Below are positions 43,371 through 52,490 of a stretch of DNA of 64,000 bases, piece by piece. Position 1 is the first letter of the stretch, and every line of letters begins with the position of its first letter. Origin of the DNA: Aequoribacter fuscus (lineage in GTDB: Bacteria > Pseudomonadota > Gammaproteobacteria > Pseudomonadales > Halieaceae); the NCBI RefSeq assembly GCF_009910365.1, contig NZ_CP036423.1, positions 496,001 to 560,000 on the forward strand, written 5' to 3'. The position numbers and the translations under genes were made by a program. The notes under the pieces are model-generated. The model searched no databases. It saw only the letters and a program-made list of their open reading frames with translations, and was not told where the DNA came from.

Positions 43371-44759
43371 TCAACGAAGGCGTCTGGCCCGCACGTTACG
43401 ACCTTTGATCTTACCCTGCGACACGTAGTTCATCGCCTGGCGCAAAACATCGCGACTAACGGCCACATAGCTGCTGTAGTCGGCGATCGTAATTTTACCG
43501 ATGGCAGACCCGGGTAGGCCGGCGTCGCCTGTTAAGGCGCCTAGGATGTCCCCAGGACGCATCTTCTGCTTACGGCCAGAATCAAACTGTATGGTGACCC
43601 ACTCCCCTTTCAGTTCATAGTTTGGGTCGCGGTCTAGAGATGCGAGTACATCGCAGGCGCAGGGCTGGTCTTGGTATTGTTCGATTTGTCTAAGCCGAGG
43701 TGTTTCGGACTCGGTCACCAAACTAAACGCCAGTCCGGTTTCGCCCGCGCGGCCGGTTCGACCGATGCGGTGCACGTAAATTTCGGGGTCTCTGGGTAGC
43801 TCGTAGTTCACGACCATAGCGAGCGATTTAATGTCTAAACCACGAGCAGCGACATCGGTGGCAACCAACACTGGACAACTACCGTTGGCGAATTGCAGGA
43901 GCACTTGGTCGCGTTCACGTTGGTCCATGTCACCGTGCAATGCCTTGGCCTCGATGTCGTGCTCGTTTAAAAAGTCGGCGACTTCGGCGCACTGCTTTTT
44001 GGTGTTGCAAAATACTGCGGCGTTTTTTGGGCGGTAGTGCTCGAACAGCGCGAGTAAGGTGGGGTAGCGCTCGTGCTTTTTAATTTCGAAGAAGAGTTGC
44101 TCAATAACCCCTTCTTCGTGGGCGACATCGTCGTCGACCTGCACCATGGCCGGGTTTGCTTGAATCGAGCGACTAATTTTCTGAATGTTGTCAGGGTAGG
44201 TTGCCGAAAACAGCAGGGTCTGCCTATTTTTGGGAACCTCGGCAATAATCGCCTGCATGGTATCGGCAAAGCCCATATCGAGCATGCGGTCGGCTTCGTC
44301 TAAGACCAATGTACTTACTTGATCGATTTGTAAGGTACCTTTAGTCAGGTGGTCGTGAATGCGGCCGGGGGTGCCAACGACAACGTGAGCACCGTGCTGT
44401 AGCGAATCTCGCTGGGCACCAAAAGGTTTGCCGCCGCACAGCATTACGACTTTGATGTTGGGCATTTGGCTGGCGAGACGGCGTATCTCGGCTCCCACTT
44501 GGTCGGCAAGCTCTCGGGTGGGGCACAAAACAAGTGCCTGAGCCCCAAAAAACCGTGGGTTTATTTTATTCAGTAAACCGATGCCAAAGGTTGCCGTTTT
44601 GCCGCTGCCGGTTTTGGCGCGCACAACTAAATCGCGGCCCTTGAGAATCAAGGGAATGCTTTGTTCTTGAACGGGCGTCATGGCTTTGTAGCCCAGCGCT
44701 TCCAACGACTTCAGCTGTGCGGGTGAGATGTTGAGTTTGGAAAAGGCAGAGGGAGACAT
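43371..44759 (-). CDS. dbpA: ATP-dependent RNA helicase DbpA
   Basis: 462-aa DEAD-box helicase for 50S ribosome assembly, activated by 23S rRNA hairpin 92. Q motif, ARTGSGKT-like VRAKTGSGKTATF, PTRELADQ, VLDEADRML, SAT in LFSATYP, ARGLDIKSL, HRIGRTGRAGETG, then the C-terminal DbpA RNA-binding domain (GKITIADYSSYVAV). I start at ATG 44759 (MSPSAFSKLNIS). Confidence 0.93.
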   Translation of the reverse strand: MSPSAFSKLNISPAQLKSLEALGYKAMTPVQEQSIPLILKGRDLVVRAKTGSGKTATFGIGLLNKINPRFFGAQALVLCPTRELADQVGAEIRRLASQMPNIKVVMLCGGKPFGAQRDSLQHGAHVVVGTPGRIHDHLTKGTLQIDQVSTLVLDEADRMLDMGFADTMQAIIAEVPKNRQTLLFSATYPDNIQKISRSIQANPAMVQVDDDVAHEEGVIEQLFFEIKKHERYPTLLALFEHYRPKNAAVFCNTKKQCAEVADFLNEHDIEAKALHGDMDQRERDQVLLQFANGSCPVLVATDVAARGLDIKSLAMVVNYELPRDPEIYVHRIGRTGRAGETGLAFSLVTESETPRLRQIEQYQDQPCACDVLASLDRDPNYELKGEWVTIQFDSGRKQKMRPGDILGALTGDAGLPGSAIGKITIADYSSYVAVSRDVLRQAMNYVSQGKIKGRNVRARRLR

Positions 44760-44911
44760 GGGCGGGCCACTTATAAAATTCAGGCGGCATGATACCAGAG
44801 GCTTGCTCAGCAACTGTGATTAATTGTTGTAATTTATTGCGGTAATGGTTGTGCTACAAGACGTCGAGAAGTGCTTGGTTTGCAGATAATGGTCATGTTC
44901 TGAGGCACAGT

Positions 44912-44931
44912 GAGGGTGGATTGCCACCCTC
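44912..44931 (-). terminator. Hairpin after the P450 gene
   Basis: Perfect 8-bp stem GAGGGTGG / CCACCCTC with loop attg, 22 nt after the P450 stop on the minus strand. No T-run; probable transcription end or RNA-stabilising structure. Confidence 0.5.
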
Positions 44932-44953
44932 CATGCTGCACTTATGTAGACGT

Positions 44954-46345
44954 CTAAGACATGGCGACTTTGGTAGGTCGCTTACCGCCATGGCCATAGA
45001 GGTTCGCTGTTAAGCTTGAAATCGCGTGTACCAAGATAATGGGCTCGATTTTTTGCTTGCCGGTCCAGACGATATTCGGGAAACGGTCAAGGATGCGCTC
45101 GTAAGCCATGCTGAGCTGCATGTGTGCAATCCGATTACCCAGACAGCGGTGTACCCCGAGCCCGAATGCCATATGCTTTTCGACGTTGTCGCGGCTTAAA
45201 TCGAAAGTGTCCGGGTTTGGAAATACGCTTGGGTCCCGGTTAGCCGAGCCGTACCACATAATCACCTTTTCATCTTTGGCAATGCGTTGCCCTGCGATCT
45301 CAGTGTCTTCAATAGCTGTGCGGCGCATGTGCATCACGGGTGATGTCATGCGTAACGATTCGTTAGACATGCGATCAATGAGTGAGCGGTCGCTTAGCAC
45401 AAGCTGGCGTTGATCCTCGAACTGGGTGAGCAAGCGAATTGTGCCCGATAACGAATTTCGGGTAGTGTCGTTGCCTGCGAAAATAATCAGTAGCCACGAG
45501 CCGTCAAGGTAGCTTTGCGACATGGATTTGCCGTCGAGTGAGGCATTGGCGATGGTCGTTAGCAAGTCTTGGCGGGGGTTGGCTATGCGGTCGGCCATGA
45601 CCCGCTCGCCGTAGTCGAACATGTCTGCTAGCATTTTCTCGAAACGGAAAACAAACATCGGCTCTGCTAAAAACATACGAAATGGATGCGTCAGAAACTG
45701 TGGCGCCAGCTCCAAATAGTGCATCCATTTGGCAATTTGCGGCCGGTCTTCTTCGTCAACGCCGAGCATCTCGCACAAGGTAAACAGGGGTAGCTGGGTT
45801 GAAAACATTTTGGCAAAGTCGACTACGGGACCTTTTTTCTCGATGTCGTCGAGCAGCTGGTCAATCTTTTGACCGACTCGCTCTTTAAGTTGCTCTACAT
45901 ATTGCGGGAGAAAAAAGGGCATCTGTTGCGCGCGTAACTCGCGGTGTACATCGCCATCTAAATTGATCAACGAGTTAAAGGCCGCATTCATAAGGCGCTC
46001 GGCCTTACCGCGGTTTGGCATGACCGCCATATTCATACTGCCGCGTTGCGACGAGAATATTTGTGGGTTTTGTTCTACGTATTTGACATCGTCATAGCGT
46101 GATACCGACCAGAACCCTGAGGTCTTATTGAGACCCGGTGACCACATAACGGGCGCTTCTTCACGCATCCGTTTGTAAAAATCGTAGGGGTGGCCTTGAG
46201 TCCAGGAATTGGTCGAACCCAACCTAAACTCTGTTAAACGAGGGTATATTTCGGGATGGATAGGATCTAAAGCGCCATTGTCATATAAAATATCATCGCT
46301 GACGGGAGGATAGTGTTTTGTGGGTGCTACCGTTGAGTTGCTCAT
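44954..46345 (-). CDS. Cytochrome P450
   Basis: 463-aa soluble heme monooxygenase. I-helix oxygen-activation motif AGNDTTR, K-helix ExxR (NESLRMTSP), and heme-thiolate loop FGLGVHRCLGNRIA with the cysteine ligand. Class I bacterial type that needs a ferredoxin and reductase, neither of which is adjacent. The long N-terminus (EIYPRLTEFRLGS) resembles CYP families acting on steroids, terpenes or alkanes (for instance CYP125/142/153 relatives); the substrate is unproven. Confidence 0.92.
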   Translation of the reverse strand: MSNSTVAPTKHYPPVSDDILYDNGALDPIHPEIYPRLTEFRLGSTNSWTQGHPYDFYKRMREEAPVMWSPGLNKTSGFWSVSRYDDVKYVEQNPQIFSSQRGSMNMAVMPNRGKAERLMNAAFNSLINLDGDVHRELRAQQMPFFLPQYVEQLKERVGQKIDQLLDDIEKKGPVVDFAKMFSTQLPLFTLCEMLGVDEEDRPQIAKWMHYLELAPQFLTHPFRMFLAEPMFVFRFEKMLADMFDYGERVMADRIANPRQDLLTTIANASLDGKSMSQSYLDGSWLLIIFAGNDTTRNSLSGTIRLLTQFEDQRQLVLSDRSLIDRMSNESLRMTSPVMHMRRTAIEDTEIAGQRIAKDEKVIMWYGSANRDPSVFPNPDTFDLSRDNVEKHMAFGLGVHRCLGNRIAHMQLSMAYERILDRFPNIVWTGKQKIEPIILVHAISSLTANLYGHGGKRPTKVAMS

Positions 46346-46497
46346 TGTTATCGCCTGCTGAAAACTGCCCTAATTATAGTGAATCGGTGTTGATGTGCTA
46401 GGTCCGCTCAGGCCGCATTGAGTGCTCGGTGCGTCCAGAGACTCCGCGGTGGTTAACTCTCTGTGTGACAGCAACAGCGAGTTAGCGTGTATCAGTC

Positions 46498-47742
46498 TTA
46501 ATCTTGTCCGTACACTTGAACTTGATTGCGGCCCAACCGTTTGGCGGCGTACAGGGCTTTGTCGGCTTCTTGAATGAACGAGTTAGCTACAGCTGATGTT
46601 GCTGGAACAGTCGTATGGACCCCTAAGCTGACAGAGAGTCTTGATTTTGTTGTGGGTGAGGCCGGGAAGGCGCAGTTCAAGTCTTCGATTGTTTGCAAAA
46701 TTTCTCTGGCGGCGACCTGAGCCAGTTGGGCATCTGTGCTGGGCATTAGAAGAGCGAATTCTTCGCCGCCATATCGAGCGGCTAAGCTGCTAAAGCGCTT
46801 GGCAATGTCAGACAGAGTTTCTCCAATTTTTGTGAGACACGAATCGCCAGCAGAATGTCCGTAGGTGTCGTTGTACAGTTTGAAATGATCAACATCGATG
46901 GCGATCACTGAGAGGGTTGCTTTGTATTGATAGTGTCGCTCCCATTCGCGCGCAAACTGCTCGTCAAAATGTCTCCGGTTAGCCAAGCCCGTCAACGCAT
47001 CGGAGCGGGAATCGTTGAACAACTCGGCGTTGAGCTCTTCGAGTTTGTTCGCGAGGCTTTGAGTTTTTGCTTGTGACTGGACTAATTCCAGTTCTAAACG
47101 TTGCTGGGTAAGCATAATGAATGCCAGAACCCAAAGTAATCTGACAGAAATTAAAACCAGAATGACGTAGGCATTTTGCGGCGCGTTTTCTAGTGGCAGT
47201 CCAGCGTCAAATAGTAGCGGCCAAATGCTGACAAGTCTTGCGGTCAGTAGCGCCGAAGAGAGTATCAAACCTAACTGTATAAGTTCGGTTCCACCCTGGA
47301 CAAATTTGGACATATGTCTGCGAATATCCATTAGACCGGCTAAGCAAAAGCCTAGGGTAAGTATACTGATGATTGCGCGCCGAGGGTATGGGGTCTCTGA
47401 TTGGAGCGATACCAGCACAATTATCGTGAAGCTCGCAGCAAAAACAGCCATTAGCCAGAAAATGTTGGGTTTTAAATCTAGAAATTGTCTGAGCCCATAC
47501 CAACCGAGTATGGGCATACCAATCACAAAGGTCGCAAAGATATTAGTGGCTATGGATTGAGTGTTTGATTCGTAAGCGATTAAACCCAATTGCCCTATGA
47601 TGTTAGTGACAACTGCTAAAGTCCACGCGGTAAATCCGGGATAGGTCCGACGGTATACTCGTGTGTGGAGTAAAACGCCAATCATGACCAGGTTGATAGT
47701 GGCGCTGGTGTACAGCAACGAAGGTAAATTCAGTTCAATCAT
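46498..47742 (-). CDS. Membrane diguanylate cyclase (GGDEF domain)
   Basis: 414 aa: seven or so hydrophobic helices in the first ~215 residues, a short coiled-coil linker (LVQSQAKTQSLANKLEELN) and a C-terminal GGDEF domain beginning DALTGLANRRHFDE, with active-site loop RYGGEEFALL. The residues before it read RFSSLAA, so the RxxD inhibitory I-site is missing. It makes cyclic-di-GMP and probably lacks product feedback. No EAL domain or partner is near. Confidence 0.9.
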   Translation of the reverse strand: MIELNLPSLLYTSATINLVMIGVLLHTRVYRRTYPGFTAWTLAVVTNIIGQLGLIAYESNTQSIATNIFATFVIGMPILGWYGLRQFLDLKPNIFWLMAVFAASFTIIVLVSLQSETPYPRRAIISILTLGFCLAGLMDIRRHMSKFVQGGTELIQLGLILSSALLTARLVSIWPLLFDAGLPLENAPQNAYVILVLISVRLLWVLAFIMLTQQRLELELVQSQAKTQSLANKLEELNAELFNDSRSDALTGLANRRHFDEQFAREWERHYQYKATLSVIAIDVDHFKLYNDTYGHSAGDSCLTKIGETLSDIAKRFSSLAARYGGEEFALLMPSTDAQLAQVAAREILQTIEDLNCAFPASPTTKSRLSVSLGVHTTVPATSAVANSFIQEADKALYAAKRLGRNQVQVYGQD

Positions 47743-48195
47743 GCAGTGTGGGTCGCTTTACTCAAAGTGGAGCGCCACGCTGGCATCCAACATTCCCCAC
47801 TAAGTTGATTTGCATTTTCTAGTTCTTGGCATGCCTTAATTATGTTTGATAACCCGCATGTTCGTCTGCACGAAAACCGCCATATTGTCTATTGATAGAC
47901 ATTTAAAGACAGGTTTTTTTAATGACAAATCGCCCGCAGTTGTTGCACGGGAGAGGCATGTCGACTTCATGTAGAGATCGATCGCTAATGTGTAGACTCA
48001 TGCTTTTTATTTTTGAACTAGGCTAAACGTTTGGCAACCTATGCTGCGTTCGCGCTTTTGTGTGTTATGTTTGCACTCGCAAGCCTGTGGCATTAGGCTG
48101 TGACAGAGTAGCCTGAACGCCACCGGGCCTGCTTAGACTATGTATTGTGGGCAAACGCTCGCTTTGGATAACAATAACAACACAAGGACCTACGT
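47743..48195. other. Intergenic region, 453 bp, no gene seen
   Basis: Divergent spacer between the diguanylate cyclase (-) and the ABM protein (+). A short palindrome TGTCTA-ttga-TAGACA lies at 47886-47901. An AAGGACC ribosome site precedes the ATG at 48196. No RNA gene or conserved ORF is apparent. Confidence 0.6.
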
Positions 48196-48495
48196 ATGCC
48201 GATCGGTGTCATTGCCAGTATCCCTGTTCAAGAGGGGAAAAACGACGAATTTGAAGCGGTATTTAACGAGCTGGCTGCTCAAGTGCTCGCAAATGAACCT
48301 GGTTGCCGTTTTTACGCACTGAATCGCAGTAAAACTAACCCACAACTCTACAAAGTGCTTGAATCCTACGACGATCAGGCCGCTTTAACCGCTCACGGCC
48401 AAACCGAGTACTTTCGCGCTGCGAATGGTAAGCTTGCCGCGATGGTCTCGGGCGCGCCCGAAATCGAATATCTCGATGGTGTAGAACTCAGCTAA
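48196..48495 (+). CDS. Antibiotic biosynthesis monooxygenase (ABM) domain protein
   Basis: 99-aa single-domain dimeric alpha+beta protein (IASIPVQEGKNDEFEAVF, EPGCRFYALNRSKTNP, LYKVLESYDDQAALTAHG). ABM-fold proteins oxidise small quinol-like compounds or act as stress-linked monooxygenases without a cofactor (YgiN/LsrG relatives). A GST starts 67 bp later and may be co-expressed. Confidence 0.85.
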   Translation: MPIGVIASIPVQEGKNDEFEAVFNELAAQVLANEPGCRFYALNRSKTNPQLYKVLESYDDQAALTAHGQTEYFRAANGKLAAMVSGAPEIEYLDGVELS

Positions 48496-48562
48496 AAGCC
48501 CTGCATGTCTGCTGCTACTACAGAAGATAAGTATTTATCAAAACACAAAAGGATTCTGACCA

Positions 48563-49228
48563 ATGCTGACTTTGCATGGATTTGCGTACTCTAATTACTA
48601 CAACATTGTGAAGCATGCTTTGTTGGAAAAAGGTGTCGCGTTTGAAGAACACACGGTTTACACCACGGACCCAGAGTTGCTCCAAGTCAGCCCAACGGGC
48701 AAGGTTCCGGCGATAACAACGGACAACGGCGCGCATTTGTCGGAAACAACCGCTATTTTAGAGTATCTTGAAGAGGCCTATCCACAGCATCCTTTATTAC
48801 CCCAGGACACGGTCGCCAGAGCGAAGGTACGACAAATTATAAAGTGTTTGGAATTGTACATTGAGCTCAGCACCCGGCGTCTGTTGCCCGCAGCGCTTAT
48901 GGGGGTAACACCTGATCCGCAAGTCATCGAGGAGGTCTCTGCAACGGTTGCGCGTGGAGTTGCAGCGCTGAATGAGTTGAGTGAGTTTCGGCCCTTCTTA
49001 TGTGGCGATACCTTAACGCTCGCCGATATTTATTGCCGTTATGCGATGGCAATACCACAACTTGTGGGGCCCAAGGTGCTGGGTATGGATATCGTGGCTC
49101 AGATTCAAGGGTTACCTGCCTTGATGGAGCGCCTGGCGGCCTCTGAGGTGAGCAAGCGCGTGGATAGTGATATGCGCGCGAATCAGGATGAGTTTATGCA
49201 AAAGATTCGCGAACGCCAAAATCCCTGA
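48563..49228 (+). CDS. Glutathione S-transferase
   Basis: 221 aa: thioredoxin-like N-domain (LTLHGFAYSNYYNIVKHALLEKGV, cis-Pro in TGKVPAI, ETTAILEYLEEAYP) and helical C-domain (CGDTLTLADIYCRYA). The active residue is probably Ser/Tyr around YSNYY. Next to an ABM monooxygenase, which suggests detoxification of oxidised aromatics (inference). Confidence 0.9.
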   Translation: MLTLHGFAYSNYYNIVKHALLEKGVAFEEHTVYTTDPELLQVSPTGKVPAITTDNGAHLSETTAILEYLEEAYPQHPLLPQDTVARAKVRQIIKCLELYIELSTRRLLPAALMGVTPDPQVIEEVSATVARGVAALNELSEFRPFLCGDTLTLADIYCRYAMAIPQLVGPKVLGMDIVAQIQGLPALMERLAASEVSKRVDSDMRANQDEFMQKIRERQNP

Positions 49229-49258
49229 CCATCCTCACTTTGATAGAGCGTCGGTGCT

Positions 49259-49954
49259 CTATTGGGGTAGGTTGTTTCTGCCAATTCCCAATGATACCAA
49301 GCGGCTGAGTTCTGAGAGTGTGCGCCCGCTCTCTTGCCGCAGATCGTTAAAGTAAGTCTGCGTGGCTTTCAGGGCTCTTATGCTGTGTGTGCCCGAATCG
49401 ATAATCGCGTGATTGCGCAGAAAGGCCTCGACGTCCGCAGTCATTAGAAACGAGTCGACGCCTAGTGTGCGCAAGGCGTAGGGACCGGTATTCCCGCCTA
49501 ACCGGCTGCCGTGCTTCTTCAAATACAGCCACAAGCCGATAATGTCGTCGGCGGGCCATGCCGCGATAAATTCGCCGAAGCTACGGTTTTCGCGGCGCTC
49601 GGTGTCGGCAATCATCGTTGCATTTTCAAGAATGGTTCTGACTTTGCGATAGTTGCGGATGATGCCTGGGTCACTGGCCTTACGCTCAAGCATCTCGTCG
49701 GGCATCATGAGCAACCGCTCGATATCAAACTCCCAAAATATCTTTTCAAAATTGGGCCACTTGGCGTTGACTACGCGCCACACAAAACCTGACTGGAAGA
49801 TCTTGCGCGTGAATTCGGCGAGATAGCGGTCTGAACCGAGTTCGGCCAGCTGCTGTCGACTTGAAGATCTAGGCACGAGACTTTCCACTGCCGTGGCACT
49901 ACCTTTGCGTTTGCAGGCGAGAGCGTAAATGTCTTGGTAGGTGGGTTTTGGCAT
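49259..49954 (-). CDS. DNA-3-methyladenine glycosylase I-like protein
   Basis: 231 aa. Core matches the Tag family (ERLLMMPDEMLERKASDPGI, RKVRTILENATMI, LGGNTGPYALRTLGVDSF), predicting excision of 3-methyladenine by a helix-hairpin-helix fold. The N-terminus lacks the zinc-binding cysteine seen at position 4 in E. coli Tag, so it may belong to the wider PF03352 group with altered chemistry. Stands alone, convergent with the GST gene. Confidence 0.8.
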   Translation of the reverse strand: MPKPTYQDIYALACKRKGSATAVESLVPRSSSRQQLAELGSDRYLAEFTRKIFQSGFVWRVVNAKWPNFEKIFWEFDIERLLMMPDEMLERKASDPGIIRNYRKVRTILENATMIADTERRENRSFGEFIAAWPADDIIGLWLYLKKHGSRLGGNTGPYALRTLGVDSFLMTADVEAFLRNHAIIDSGTHSIRALKATQTYFNDLRQESGRTLSELSRLVSLGIGRNNLPQ

Positions 49955-50117
49955 TGGGTTATTGTACCCGTTTAGTCGAGGGGCCGAGAATTTTTTGTCT
50001 TTATTGCGTGGGTTTTTGGGGCACGATTCTGCCGTTCTGTCGTTGCATTACTTTAATGAGTAATTTTCAGTAAAATTGTGCGTGGAAGTAGGTTTCGGTC
50101 TTAGTGAGGTTCAAACG

Positions 50118-51284
50118 ATGAAAACCAAGTTTGAAATTAAGTGTGTGGGTGTCTTTTTGCATTCGGTTCTCGCGTATCTCTTGTTTATGCCTGTTGCCTA
50201 TGGACAGGTGGCCCAGAATCTACCTTTCGAAGTTAAAGCTGTTACAGCATTTGACGACCCCTGGGCTATGGCCTTTTTATCTGATGGCCGCATGCTTGTT
50301 ACCGAAAAAAAGGGTAGCTTGCTGCTGGTTGATCAAAATGGCCGAAAGCAGAGCATCCGCGGCGTGCCAGATGTCGCTTATGGTGGCCAGGGCGGTTTAG
50401 GTGATGTAGTGCTGCATCCTGATTTCGAAACCAACGGGCTTGTTTATCTGAGTTTTGCGGAAGCGGGGAATGATGGCACGCGCGGGGCTGCAGTGGGGCG
50501 AGGTAGGCTTGATCTCGAAGGACGCAGGCCTTCTCTGCACGGCTTTGAAATCATTTGGCGTCAGTACCCTAAGCTTGTAGGTTTCGGGCATTATGGGCAC
50601 AGGTTGATGTTCGACGAACAAGGATTTTTGTGGATCACTTCGGGTGATCGCCAGAAGTTCACCCCTGCTCAGGATATGCAGGCTAATATCGGGAAAGTGC
50701 TTCGACTCAACGACGACGGCAGTGTGCCTGCCGACAATCCCTATGTTGATTACACCGAACAAACGCCGTTGGCAGAGCGAGGGGGCGTGTACGATCAGGT
50801 CTGGTCACTGGGGCACCGCAACCCCCTGGGTATCGCGCAAGATTTTGCCGATAACATTTGGGTGATCGAGATGGGACCCTTACATGGCGATGAGTTGAAT
50901 CTGATCGTTAAAGGCCAAAACTATGGCTACCCTGAGGTATCCAACGGTGATCATTACGACCGGCGTCCAATTCCTAACCACGATACCCGCCCTGAATTTG
51001 AAGCGCCTGCGATCAGCTGGGTACCTGCCATATCACCAGGACATTTGTCTTTTGTTCAGGGTAGGTTGTTCACGCATTGGCGCGGTAATGCATTGGCATC
51101 TGGCTTAGGTAGCAAGGCGCTCGTGCGTATCGAGATTACTGGTACCGAGGCCCGCGAAGTCGAGCGTTTTGATATGGGTACTCGCATACGCAGTGCTCTA
51201 GAGGGTCCCGATGGCGCGATTTGGGTGCTTGAGGATGAGCGCGGTGATAGCCAAGGTAGATTGCTCAAACTTATGCCGCGTTGA
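50118..51284 (+). CDS. PQQ-dependent aldose sugar dehydrogenase-like protein
   Basis: 388 aa with a signal peptide (start at 50118). Six-bladed soluble-GDH/YliI-like propeller: PWAMAFLSDGRMLVTEK, GGLGDVVLHPDF, GHRNPLGIAQD, GPLHGDELNLI, ISWVPAISPGHL. YliI-type enzymes oxidise aldoses in the periplasm with PQQ and Ca2+. No PQQ biosynthesis genes are in the window. The upstream in-frame ATG at 50076 is not used because the signal peptide begins at MKTKFEIK. Confidence 0.88.
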   Translation: MKTKFEIKCVGVFLHSVLAYLLFMPVAYGQVAQNLPFEVKAVTAFDDPWAMAFLSDGRMLVTEKKGSLLLVDQNGRKQSIRGVPDVAYGGQGGLGDVVLHPDFETNGLVYLSFAEAGNDGTRGAAVGRGRLDLEGRRPSLHGFEIIWRQYPKLVGFGHYGHRLMFDEQGFLWITSGDRQKFTPAQDMQANIGKVLRLNDDGSVPADNPYVDYTEQTPLAERGGVYDQVWSLGHRNPLGIAQDFADNIWVIEMGPLHGDELNLIVKGQNYGYPEVSNGDHYDRRPIPNHDTRPEFEAPAISWVPAISPGHLSFVQGRLFTHWRGNALASGLGSKALVRIEITGTEAREVERFDMGTRIRSALEGPDGAIWVLEDERGDSQGRLLKLMPR

Positions 51285-51371
51285 GCTGTATCTGATTTTG
51301 ATGCAGGTGGACGATGAGCCTGTCCCTGCATTACCCTACCGCCTTTCGTCTCTCCAGGGCTTATCTTCCTC

Positions 51372-52217
51372 ATGACTAGTCAACCCACTCGTGACCGAGC
51401 TGCTGAGCTACCAAACGCTTGCATTTCAAGCAGAGGGCAGCTCCAGTTTGCCAGTCCGGAGGACTTAGATCGCGCCTGGGACCTTGGCATTTTTTACCTT
51501 AAAGTGCCCGATGAGCTGGATGTCGAAGCGGCTCGCGAATTTGGCCGTGAGTTGACGAAGCCGGACAGTGGCTATCGCAATATTCCCAATTATGGCGATT
51601 TTGAGGGTTTTATTGCGCTGGAAAATAACCAACAAACCAAATTGGCGTTGCGTCGCCATCATTGGGGTCAGCATTACCCCCCAACTATCGCGAAGTTTGG
51701 GCGTCAGCTCGATGACATCGGCGTCATCGTGATGTCCGAGGTTCTGCGCCAATCGGGAATACCCGAGTCATGCTGGGCTCAGGCGTCAGGTGGCTACTCG
51801 TCGGGTGGTGGTACGGCCTTTTTAAATTTTGTGCATTACGACACGACGCACCCAAACCAGGGCTTACGCCCGCATACCGATTATGGCTTTGTCACCATTC
51901 TAGATGTTATGGCGCCCGGTCTTCAAATACAGGTGGGTGGCGAATTTATCGACGTGGCGGTCAAGCCCGGCTTTCTGGCTATTCATTTTGGTGAGGCCTT
52001 GAACTTTATAACCCGATACTCCGGGCGACAAGTCGGTGCGGTTGTTCATCGGGTACTGAGTCAAAAGTCCGAAGACCCCGTGCGCCATGGCATCGTATAT
52101 TTCGCCAACCCTGATTTGGATGGTGAGTTGTGGCAGTTTGACCCAACTGGCGAAGTGCAAGGGAGCTCTTCAGTCGCTAACTTATTTGCAGAGTTGGAAC
52201 AGCAGTTGACCGCATAG
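51372..52217 (+). CDS. Isopenicillin N synthase-like 2-oxoglutarate/Fe(II) oxygenase
   Basis: 281 aa. HxD iron motif in RPHTDYGFVTIL, distal histidine in GAVVHRVL, and a putative 2OG-binding serine/arginine region (RHGIVYFANPD). The fold is 2OG-FeII_Oxy, but the N-terminal DIOX_N part is short. Placed between a PQQ-type sugar dehydrogenase and a TonB receptor. Role unknown; likely hydroxylation of a small molecule. Confidence 0.83.
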   Translation: MTSQPTRDRAAELPNACISSRGQLQFASPEDLDRAWDLGIFYLKVPDELDVEAAREFGRELTKPDSGYRNIPNYGDFEGFIALENNQQTKLALRRHHWGQHYPPTIAKFGRQLDDIGVIVMSEVLRQSGIPESCWAQASGGYSSGGGTAFLNFVHYDTTHPNQGLRPHTDYGFVTILDVMAPGLQIQVGGEFIDVAVKPGFLAIHFGEALNFITRYSGRQVGAVVHRVLSQKSEDPVRHGIVYFANPDLDGELWQFDPTGEVQGSSSVANLFAELEQQLTA

Positions 52218-52417
52218 CTACAGAATGGTCGCAACGTGAGTGCGCCTAATCTATTCGGTTCATTTCACCTGCATCATTTTTTCTAGTGGCTGGTCCGTGC
52301 CTGAGAAAATCAGCTAGCAAAGCCACTTATCCTAGGTTGACTTCTGTTAAATCTAATTGGCTGGTTTGGCGTTTAGATGCAGATTCCATTTGGTTGTCGC
52401 ATCAGAAATCGTTAGAC

Positions 52418-52432
52418 TTCGGACGGTCCGAA
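52418..52432. promoter_or_regulatory. Palindromic operator candidate upstream of the 52491 receptor
   Basis: TTCGGAC-g-GTCCGAA, perfect 7-bp arms; a related half-site pair TCGGACGGAC lies at 52449-52458. Lies 59 bp before the start codon, in promoter range. Nothing else notable in the 273-bp gap apart from the ribosome site TAGGAG. Confidence 0.55.
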
Positions 52433-52490
52433 TCACCGCGCCTTTCGCGTCGGACGGACAATAACACTAATCACTGTAGGAGTAAGCTGT

